Positions 53,679 through 62,516 of a stretch of DNA of 64,000 nucleotides are shown here, one piece after another. This DNA is from Trichosphaerium sp. ATCC 40318 (lineage: Eukaryota; Discosea; Flabellinia; Trichosidae). The stretch covers positions 166,424 through 230,423 of the forward strand of contig JALMLS010000421.1 in assembly GCA_038496445.1 (NCBI GenBank), given 5' to 3'. Each line of letters begins with the position of its first letter. Position 1 is the first letter of the stretch. The position numbers and the translations under genes were made by a program. Under the pieces are notes generated by a model that ran no database searches, was not told where the DNA came from, and was given only the letters and a program-made list of their open reading frames with translations.

Positions 53679-54780
53679 TCATAGAAAATCAGGTTTCTCA
53701 GAAAAAAAAACATCATCCATGTACAACGAACCTAACATTTTGTGAACCTTCTCAATAATCTCTGGTTTTTTTGCGTCTTCTTCCTCTAAAGATTTATCTG
53801 GATCAAGGATTGTATAGTCATCTATTATTGCCTACAGAAATGCGTTAACTTAATGATACCAAAAACACGTGCTTTTTTAGCGTTTTTTTTTATGTACATT
53901 TTTGAGTTGATCTATGACACCTACAGCATCAACAAAACTTGCTGGATCATTAACCACGGATGGATCACACGTTGTTATAAAAGGGTGGAATCTATGATCA
54001 CTCTCAGAAGTGCAATCGACTATACAGTGTTTATGTAGTAAATCAGATGCTTCTTTAACTGTTTTTAGTGCCTTGTAAGCATCTAAGGCACTCTTGAAAT
54101 GCTTGGCAGGGTTATGTAAGTCATCTCCTTCATGTATAAAAAACTTGCAATTAGATACAGTTATAGGTGTAGTGAATATAGGATAACCTCTAAACAAGTA
54201 TTAACTCTAAACAACCAATTCCGAGAAAATAGGAAAAAAAACTATCAATCAATCTAGAACTACTAACATGAGTATACAGTAGGCTGTACAGTTAAAACTA
54301 TCATTATGAAGAATTTAAGAACCAAAATTTGTTCACGTTATTGAGTGAAACGATGTGAAGTAAGAGTTCCGTTAAGTGAATTTCAAAAAAAAAAACCAAC
54401 GTACTCAATATCTCCTTCATAGTCATCAGGTAGGAAATAAGGATAAGTCTCGAACTTCCAAACTTGAGCTAACAGTGTTTCATCATTAGATCCATAGTTG
54501 ATTTCTGTTCGTTTTTGGAATGATGTCATTGGGTTCATGTCAAAATCGTTTGACAGATGTTTTCTCCAAATCAAATCACTTTTTGATATTTTTTCTTGGT
54601 ATTTAGAAACCCTAGACATTGCGCTATGGCTGGATACAGGTAAATATCCCCATATGTTCACTAGAAGCTCAGGTAGACCTAATACTTGTTTTGAAGCTGT
54701 CAAAGTATTTCCAGTACTGTATGAGGTCAGAAGGAGGATTTAAAGTAAATTTCGTACGACCGTTTCCTTTTAGGTGGCAT
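53679..54780 (-). CDS. F-box protein, second member of the left-edge family
   Basis: A 23-nt first exon (54758-54780, MPPKRKR) joins through a GTACGA...CATACAG intron to STGNTLTASKQVLGLPEL at 54716. The F-box is LPELLVNIWGYLPVSSHSAM then RVSKYQEKI. Exon 2 ends IEYDYEGDIE-like before a GTACGT donor. The next exon has RGYPIFTTPITVSNCKFFIH, HFKSALDAYKALKTVKEASD, HRFHPFITTCDPSVVND and FVDAVGVIDQLKN. The next reads IIDDYTILDPDKSLEEED, PEIIEKVHKMLGSLYMDD and stops SEKPDFL, TGA at 53681-53679. The domain after the F-box aligns along about 90 residues with that of the gene at 80-783. Probable SCF adaptor. Confidence 0.65.
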
Positions 54781-55204
54781 TTTGGGTGGTGAAATTTTTT
54801 TTGAAGTGAACGTGACCACTGTTGACAACTGTGCTTGTGTACCAGTTAGTTTTTTTACAACGGACGTTTACATTCACGACATTGAATGGTATCTTTTATG
54901 TACATATCAGTACTACGGCCAACCGGTTAAGTGAACTGAAAGGCAGGATAAAACGAATAAATAAATAGGACAAGTTGTTTCCACTATCCACAATATTCAA
55001 ATTATCCACACCTTCATCAAGCTGAACAATTTAATTACATTACAATACAACTTTTTTTTATCTGGAGGTATTATCTGCCCTCTATTTGCCAACACCAGTA
55101 TGGCTATTTCATCAAAAGCTACAATCAAACATTAAAATACACTCTTTTGTTGTACTTGCTCATTCAAAAGGGTGCAAATTGTAAACGTGATGATAAGACA
55201 AACA
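54781..55204. other. spacer, no gene seen
   Basis: 424 bp, AT-rich, between the start of the F-box gene and the end of the Rho-like gene. No ORF or structured element that I could support. Confidence 0.4.
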
Positions 55205-56046
55205 TCAATGTGGTTTCTGTAAGCTCAACACTTTGCCTTCATTGACGTTGTCTTTCATCGTGTTCACACTTAAACCTTGTCCTAGAATATATGTTTAGAT
55301 AACACTTACCACGTTTTACAGCTTCTCCTGTGAGAGCACTACATTCCACATACGAATGTGCCTGTTTTATACCTGGTAAGTAAATCTGAAATAAAACTAC
55401 AAAAGACTTACACCTATTTTTATTGCCATCTTTTGAGCTTCTTCTTTGGTAATACAATCATATGGACTTCCATCAGGTTTAAGTGTTGTTCTCAAATCCA
55501 TTTTAAGACCTGCAAGAACAATAGGTACATCATTACAATGATGCGCCAGTTCAGGTTTCCACTAAACTCAAACGTCTAATTCTTCCATAATCCTCGACAC
55601 TACCTGTATCCCATGTACCTTTTAACATGCAAGTCAATTCAAATCAGAGAAAGCAAAAAGGGGAGAACTCAACAAAGTCAAAGACGAACCTAGAGTCACA
55701 CGCTTATCCAAAATAGTTATAGGATTGCTTATCACAAAAGTCAGTGCATCAGCAAAAAAATGCAAGAGTCTGAACTCTATTAGTTTACCTGTGGTTGTCT
55801 ATAACCGTTGGTGCTATATTAATAAGCATTTAAAACGTTTAAACTTGAAAATAGATTGTACTGTAATCTGTTGGGAAAGAATCGTTTATAAAACGTATCA
55901 GTAAGCATGTTTTGCCTTAAACCGAGCGAAATAAGCCTTTAACAATGATAAATTACTCCCCGTTGCAACTTACCAACTGCTCCGTCTCCGAGAACCACTA
56001 CTTTAGCGAAATGAATCGCTGATAAACCATGTGCTTGACGTGCCAT
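55205..56046 (-). pseudogene. Rho/Rac-family small GTPase, degraded
   Basis: The ATG at 56046-56044 gives MARQAHGLSAIHFAKVVVLG then DGAVGKTCLLIRFINDSF (intact P-loop). TPTVIDNH (switch I, Thr kept), TILDKRVTLGTWDT and GSVEDYGRIRRLSL (switch II) follow. DTAGQE of active Rho proteins is replaced by DTGSVE, so Gly60 and Gln61 are gone. The strand that should follow (about 25 codons, DVFLICFS region) is missing: sequence passes directly from RRLSL to WKPELAHHCNDVPIVLAGLK, out of frame. Later exons still show MDLRTTLKPDG, KEEAQKMAIKIG and YVECSALTGEAVKR, then no recognisable CaaX end (stop at 55207-55205). Splice sites remain usable. Best read as a recently inactivated gene. Confidence 0.65.
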
Positions 56047-56100
56047 TTAGCCTAATGAGCTACTAAGACTGTACCTTAAGTCACAGTTTTATCAACTTTA

Positions 56101-56800
56101 TTGAGCTCTACGGACACAAGACTGAATCTACCACACAGACATAACAGAATACTAGGGCTGGTAGACAAACGCTTTCAAGCAAAAAAAGCACGCGTCCATG
56201 CTCAGTTTCAAATTGCAAATGCCATGCAACTGGTGGAACCAAAGTGGAGTAGTACAAAAGTAGCACCTCTATCAAGCATATTCTGTAAGTGGAAAAAACA
56301 GTTTTCCTGTTGAAACAAACCAAAAAAGCACTACAGAGAAGGTTGCAAAAAACAGACAATAGCGAAACTACTATTAGTGAGTGTAGTTGCTACTTTTTTG
56401 CGACTCTTTATCACCCTTACACTGTATTTAATATCTCTGTCCGGACTAAGAATGTTGATAACAAAAGCGGTTGTTTACATAAATTGACCCGAAAGTTGTG
56501 ACCAAAAAAAGAAAGAGTGTTTAAAGACCAACAGAAAATAATCTGTATTCGCTAGAAAACCTGTTGAATATGTCTTTAAGTATGTGTGGGTTTATTATGT
56601 ACATTTGTGATTTCTTTTGAAAGCGATTTAGAGTCCCTTTATCAGACTTGTTTAAACAAAACAATCGGTGTAAATGTCTTGAAAGACGACTTGTTGGCTT
56701 CTATGTACCCTCCAAAAGCTCTCAATGGTTTTGTTGATGCAGGTACAAGACGATTATTCTTTAGTACAAAATGGCATTGTGTTCTTGAGAAAAAAAGTTA
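56101..56800 (+). CDS. hypothetical gene, two candidate exons
   Basis: 56101-56280 reads NLPHRHNRILGLVDKRFQAK and KKARVHAQFQIANAMQLVE before a GTAAGT donor. A second frame near 56630-56740 reads SDLESLYQTCLNKTIGVNVL and KDDLLASMYPPKALNGFVDA before a GTACAA donor. Both look coding, but no ATG in frame was found for the first and I could not link them cleanly. Family unknown. Confidence 0.25.
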
Positions 56801-57307
56801 GTGGTGAAGTGCGATGTTGGTGAAAGATTTTTGTGGATATAATTTTGTTATTCCGGAATAAAATGGATGGAGTTTTAGAAAGCGTACATTTCCAGATTTG
56901 TACGTTGTTTAAAACGTTTCTTTTTATCATAGGCTTGTAAATGGTGAGGTCTGTGATCGTGTTTATGTGTATACACAACGTTTCTAAAAGCAAGAAGGTT
57001 AGCATACGAAATCAAAAAAAAAACAAAAAAAGTTCACAAAACTGTAAAAATAAAAACTCTGTAGAATCAAATTAGGAGCTAGCGCTCTATTTTTTCTATA
57101 TTATAGTTATTATGGATACTGTTTATAACATTATTAATCCGAAAAGAAACGAATAACGCCGTTAAAAACCAAAACTAGAAAAAAAAGGAAGACTAAAAAA
57201 ACAGTCTTTAAATCGCGTCGGAAATACAAGAATGACATTCTTGTATGCGCTGATATAGCGCTGAATGTGTTTTAAGCGAAAGAAAAAAACAAAAGTTTGC
57301 TGTTCAC
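56801..57307. other. AT-rich spacer with a perfect 21-bp palindrome
   Basis: No ORF. At 57225-57245 TACAAGAATG, A, CATTCTTGTA forms a perfect palindrome with a single central base. It lies just downstream of the WRKY-like gene and upstream of its last possible exon. It could be a regulator binding site or a 3'-end hairpin. Confidence 0.5.
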
Positions 57308-57655
57308 TTACAAATACTGTGGATCATTTGAATCCAATTGCACTTGTTTCCTCGCTTGACAGCGTGGAAAAGAGCATTTATAATAGAATCTCTTGTATTT
57401 GTGATTCTTTGGTAAACGTCTACCAATGTTTATCCATTCTATACCATCATGCTCAACGCTTAAATGTGAAGGCAAACGAACTGATTTGTTGAAAGAAAAG
57501 TCAGATTGTAAGCTTTTAAGCTGTTGTTTATGATAAGGTCTTGGCGATATTATGAATGTGTGTTGCATGTGATGTTTGCTTGTTATTATTCTAAAAAAAC
57601 TGACTGCGCATGGTGAGCAAACTTGGTATTTTTCGAAAACAAAAACAAGTTCCAA
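57308..57655 (-). CDS. WRKY-type zinc-finger protein, partial
   Basis: DNA-binding protein of the WRKY/GCM1 superfamily. The frame reads FIISPRPYHKQQLKSLQSDF, then HLSVEHDGIEWINIGRRLPK, RFYYKCSFPRCQARKQVQLD and SNDPQYL before a GTAAGT donor. DG-x2-W-x-x-x-G-x-x-x-x-x(n)-KR-x-YYKC-x4-C-x-ARK-x-V matches the WRKY domain (DGxxWRKYGQK..RxYYRC...C.VRK.V). Here the heptad is WINIGRR and the finger Cys pair is present. The HxH/HxC pair should be in the next exon, which I could not place with certainty. The 5' exon is also missing: the frame opens without a good ATG. WRKY-like fingers outside plants occur in amoebozoans, diplomonads and some fungi. Confidence 0.6.
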   Translation of the reverse strand: MELVFVFEKYQVCSPCAVSFFRIITSKHHMQHTFIISPRPYHKQQLKSLQSDFSFNKSVRLPSHLSVEHDGIEWINIGRRLPKNHKYKRFYYKCSFPRCQARKQVQLDSNDPQYL

Positions 57656-58512
57656 GTTTAGTAACTCCAGAAGTATGTCCCGAATTTGTGGATATCCAAC
57701 AAATAAGACGTACTAAGTACAAGAAGCTTAATATACTACCATAATATGTATTTTGTGAAATTCTAGTTTTCTAATCAAGTCTGGTACAGACAAGTTCAAG
57801 AATGCATAGTACAATGAGCAATTACAGCGTAATTTACTGACAAAACAGTTTTTGCAGGTGATCTAAATACAGACGTCACAGTTTATGACCTCACTTCTAA
57901 AAATCTTCTGAAACACTATTGAATGTATGTATTTTCTATCTAGCACCGTAAGGTGAACGAAGTGCATAACAATGACCTCACACAGTAGCAAAAAAAAGTC
58001 ACAAAATATGAACTTTCTCTACGCGCGTAGTGACTTGAATGAACTCAAAGAACATGCAGTGTACCATCGTTTTTACTGTGTTAGGTCATTAAAAATGAGT
58101 GATTGAGTCGGAGTGGATGCAACGCCCTAGTAATCACCAAGGATAGATATCTCTTAACGTAGAACGAAGCTGCTGCAACAAAGAGTCCTTTTTATTATTA
58201 TTATTTTCTCTTGTAGTGGGCGGTACACCGTTGCTAGCTATCACACCAAAATCGACATTTGAGCACTCCTGAGCAAGTATCCAAAAGGTCTTGCAGTAAA
58301 TGAGTGACGACAATTTTGTTAAAACAACCACAAAAACTTCAAAAAAAAAAAGAAGTGGGAACTGTGCATACGCCTTTAAGAACCATATAAGTGATAATAA
58401 GAAATAAGTAAAAACTTATGAATGGTTAATGAACACGTGACCATATTACAACTTAAGTAAATAAGCCACAAGTCACGTTATTCTTAACAGTCACAAAAAG
58501 AAGACTCAACAA
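57656..58512. other. spacer with one short minus-strand coding-like frame
   Basis: 58134-58331 (-) reads LIYCKTFWILAQECSNVDFG, then NNNNKKDSLLQQLRSTLRDI, to a stop near 58134. It looks coding but has no ATG or partner exon. CTACGCGCGTAG, a perfect palindrome, is at 58019-58030; GAACACGTGACC lies at about 58432. The last 100 bp are the lysozyme promoter side. Confidence 0.3.
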
Positions 58513-59021
58513 ATGTCATACACTTTATTTCTCATCGCTTTAACTCTCCCACTTATCATCCTAGGAGATACATGCGGCGTAAGTACTATTATACAGACTT
58601 TTTTACCGGTTTTAGGGTAATTGCCCAAGCAACACGTGTACCTCTTGTCCATGCGGTAGATCCTCTTCAAGCGCAAATATTGCCTCGTACGGTTTTGGTT
58701 TTAAATGTCCAAAAAACTTTTCCTCTGACATTTTCCAGAGAGTGTAGGAAGTACTCTGGATGGTCTCAAGCATGCTGTGAATGTATAGCAAAAGCAGAGA
58801 GCGCAGGGAATGCGAATGCGATGAATGAAAACACAAACGGAAGCCTAGATGTTGGATTATGGCAAATAAACTCATTAAACTGGAAAGAATGCAACGGAGG
58901 ATCAGCACCATGCTCTTTAAGCTCAAACCTAAGCTGCGCAAAGAAAGTATTCGGCTGGGGAGGTAATACATGGAGATTCTGGGCAACATGTAGTAAATGT
59001 GGATGTTGTTCAAAGGCATAA
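58513..59021 (+). CDS. secreted lysozyme-like protein
   Basis: Likely bacteriolytic muramidase acting outside the cell or in phagosomes. The ATG at 58513 gives a signal peptide (MSYTLFLIALTLPLIILG, cleaved near DTCG). Three exons, two introns (GTAAGT...TTTTAG and GTACGG...TTCCAG), phases checked. The mature part starts GNCPSNTCTSCPCGRS, then ECRKYSGWSQACCECIAKA. AESAGNANAMNENTNGS (Glu as the expected acid) follows, with LDVGLWQINSLNWKECNGG, APCSLSSNLSCAKKV, GWGGNTWRFWATCSKCGCC and TAA at 59019-59021. The E-S-x-G-N-x-x-A and DVGLWQIN phrases are those of the lysozyme superfamily (C-type/GH22-like and related protist enzymes). At least 12 Cys suggest many disulfides. Plausibly used against bacterial prey. 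Confidence 0.8.
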
Positions 59022-59118
59022 AATAAACTCGAAGTTAGGTTTTTTTTTTTTGGTGTTTCTAAATTTACTGTTTACTTTTATTTAATTTTTTTTTTTCTAA
59101 TACTTAACTTCAACCACT

Positions 59119-62100
59119 TTAACTAAAAGTGAACTCCTGTTGTTCCTCTTCAGAAAGTAGTCCTTCTAACTTATACATTAATGCCTTATTCTCAGCCCCA
59201 AGGTTAGCATTCTTAACCCTAAAACGCAAAGAAAGTCAGAAATCAATCAAGAAAATCAATCAAAAAAAAAAAAGAAAAAACGAACCGTAATGAAGTGAGC
59301 CTTTTAGCAAGCTCTTTTTGTTTATCCATGAGTGTTCGTCGCTTCTTATGTACTCTATTCAATTGCCTTAATAGCTTAGGAGTAGCAGGTACAGCAGAAG
59401 CGGCATTTAAAACAGCAGAAACAGAGTTTGCGCTTTTTATCTGCTTTTTGGCTAAAGTATGAAAATGCTTCATATGTCGTCGAATATCACCATCTCTCGC
59501 TTGAGAACGTTGCATATCCCTCTCTTCTCCATCACCATCACCATAATCTTCAGTAAGACCATGAAGAGCACGAAGATGATGTGTAATTAGTTCACAACGA
59601 GCCAACCAATGATCAACTTTTTTATGAAGTTTTTCAATACCGTTCTGTTTCTGGACAGAAGCTGATATAGAATCAGTCGAAATACTACGTGGAGGCCTTT
59701 GTTGTTTAGTTGAACGATATGAAGGCTCTTCCGAACGTCTAGGATGTCCTCCTTCAGCAGAATAATCATTCCTGTAATTAAAAATTTTGATAAAAGACTC
59801 TGTTGACTGACTTGAAGCCAACTTAGACTTTACATAAGGTGGTGCAGATCTCTTACGGACAAGCATATCCTTTGGTAGAACAGGAGGTGGAGCCTTTAAT
59901 AGAAGTATAAGCATCAACATTAGGAGCATCAAGCAAGACAAAAGTCAAAAAACTCGCAGGTTTTTTTTCACGTGCTTTTCAGTGCAACAGCAAAAAATAA
60001 AGCTCAAACGCACCATTGGAGGAACAGGTTCTTTTGGACTAACAAGAGACCTAGAGCGACTACGCTCTGGTGTTGTCTCTAGTAATATTTCCTTCACTTT
60101 CTTTGCTTTGAAAGAAGTATTTGATCCCTTCTTGTTGTTTTGTTTCATTTGTTCCAAAACTGTTAGACGAGATTTCCACTTTCCTAACAAAGTAGAAAAC
60201 TGTAACTCTTCATTCTCTTGAGGACCCTCTTTTTCAGGGATAGATCCAATTTCATACTCCTTAGGACTAAGTATAGTATCCCTTGGGGTTTCTGAAGCCT
60301 TTATAAACAAAACATTACACAAAAGCCAACAAAACAATAAACACTAGATGGAAGCTTCTCAACAACAAAAAAAAAAGTACCTGACGCAATAATACAACAA
60401 GACGTTGTACTTCCAGTTTAAGCTGTGTATTTTCAGTAGTAACTGTAGTTACACGATTACGTAGTTCTTTGTTGACTATATTATCAGCTTTAGCTGAGTC
60501 CAGGCCTTTGAAAATCAGTAAGTTAGTTGTTCTTGTAACATAACAAAAAACCAATTGTTTCTTTCCCAAATTCTAAAAAATCAACATACCAGCAAAGGAT
60601 TCTCGAGATGCAGATGATACTATTGCATCAGATAACCCTATTGTAGAATCTCCTTCAGAGTCATCATCTTTTGGACCTTCTTGACCTTATAAAAAAAGAG
60701 TAAGTTTTTTGTTATTTTTACTTCATGAAAGCTTTATTTTTCTACCTCCTATCATATCAAGCATCTGATCAGTTGTGAGTGATTTCTTGCTATCAGATGG
60801 TACTGTATCTTTTACTAGTAAAGTAACATAAACATCAACACTCAAAAAAGAAATAGCAAAAAAGACAAGAAAAAAAGGATTGAGGTTGTACGTACAAAAT
60901 GGTGGAATCTTAGGTCGCAACAGGTCTGTGTAATCAGACAATGAATCTGCTGGGACTAAGTCCAATGGTACTTGACCATTATTATCTCTTACGGATGTAT
61001 CTGCTCCCTCGGACGTCTGTAAAGAACATGTTATTATTAAACGGTATCTCAAAAGGTTGAGGAAGAAAAACCACTTACCAGTAGTTTAACTACATCCAAT
61101 CGATTTGCAACTACAGCCATATGTAATACAGTTGACCCTGAAGCATTTTGATAATTTAATTCAGCACCAGAGGTAATCTACAAGAAAAGAAGAAAGTATA
61201 AGAAGGAGAAGAACAAAGACAAATAGAAAAAAGAAATCCTACCAAAAATTTAATAGCATCAAGCGGCATCATTGATGAAATGGCAAACATGAGCGGTACA
61301 AAATTGCTCATACTTGTCTGTTTATCATTAACACTTGCATATAGAGCAAGAAGAGCTCTAAGAATAGAAGATTAGGTCGAAACATAAAGAAAGAAGGAGA
61401 AAAAAAAAGAAAGAAAAGACGCACAACATAAGCTCTGAATAACCTCTTGCTGAAGCTATCAATATTGGTGTCCATCCCATACACGTTGTGTGTATATCGG
61501 CTCTGTTTTTAAGTAACATATTGGCAACATCAATATTATTGTTTAAACAAGCAAACCATAACGCTTTAGCGCCCTAAAAAAAAATCTTGGGTGAGCCAAA
61601 CAAATGCTTAAAATAAAAGGCAAGCTTTCTTGCTCTACGTTCTTACATTTGGATTTCTTGCATTTACATTAGCTCCTCGTTCTAGTAACAATGTAGCTAT
61701 ATCAAGGTGACCTTGCGAGAAGAATATCAGCAAATAATTAAAAGAGGAAAAAAACAAGAAAGAAAAAAAGGAACCAAGAACTTACCTCTATAAGCAGCGA
61801 TGTGAAGTAATTTTATACCATGTACAATATCGCCCTGGTTGATATCATCAACCAGATCTAATAAATCCTCTACAACTTCATAATCACCTCGATATACAGC
61901 GCTAATAGTAACACATTAACAAACACACAAAATACAAAAAAAAAAAAAAAGAACTTACTGAAAAAGCCTCACATCGTTACACTGCTCTATCATTGTATTT
62001 GCAAATGCTAGCATATCTTCTAGATTATAACTACGTTCTTCAAGAACACTAAATCTTAAATTAGAGGTCATAGAGGCCAAAAACAAATCAAGACAAAAAA

Positions 62101-62379
62101 AAACGCAAGAAAAAAAAAAGCTTACACATCAGAATCAAGCGCTGTCACCTCTGGTTTGGCTGCAACCTTATCTTGTATCATCTTAGAGTACTTATTAAGT
62201 ATAGCCTCTCTAGCACTAAGTGCTTCAGCCCTTTGTATAAGCTTCTCTTCTAGTTTTTCAAGAACGTCATACCGTTGCCATTTAAACCAATTAGGCAGTG
62301 TCCTTTTTAGAAGTCTTTTTTTAATTCGTAGTGTTTGCATTGAAACACTATTACGCAATCGATATTGAAGTTGTGACAT
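59119..62379 (-). CDS. ankyrin-repeat/coiled-coil scaffold protein
   Basis: The ATG at 62379-62377 gives MSQLQYRLRNSVSMQTLRIK. An N-terminal coiled coil follows (EKLEEKLIQRAEALSAREAI). Ankyrin repeats come next, split by many short introns: DYEVVEDLLDLVDDINQGD, GHLDIATLLLERGANVNARN, NNIDVANMLLKNRADIHTTC, DAIKFLITSGAELNYQNAS, NRLDVVKLLTSEGADTSVRD. Then Ser/Asp-rich sequence, a second coiled coil (ELRNRVTTVTTENTQLKLEV), Pro/Ser/Arg-rich stretches (ETTPERSRSRSLVSPKE), a Lys/Arg/His helical region and a last short coil (NLGAENKALMYKLEGLLSEE) ending EFTFS with TAA at 59121-59119. No catalytic domain. Likely a cytoplasmic scaffold; partner unknown. Introns are extremely A/T-homopolymer rich. Confidence 0.75.
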
Positions 62380-62516
62380 TTTTAGATCTGGTTGATGACA
62401 TCAACGGGCGATATTTACATGGTATGTTACTTCACATCTGCTTATACGGTAAGTTTTGGTTCCTTTTTTTCTTTTTGTTTTTTTCCGTTTTAACATTCTA
62501 ATATTCTTCAATACCT

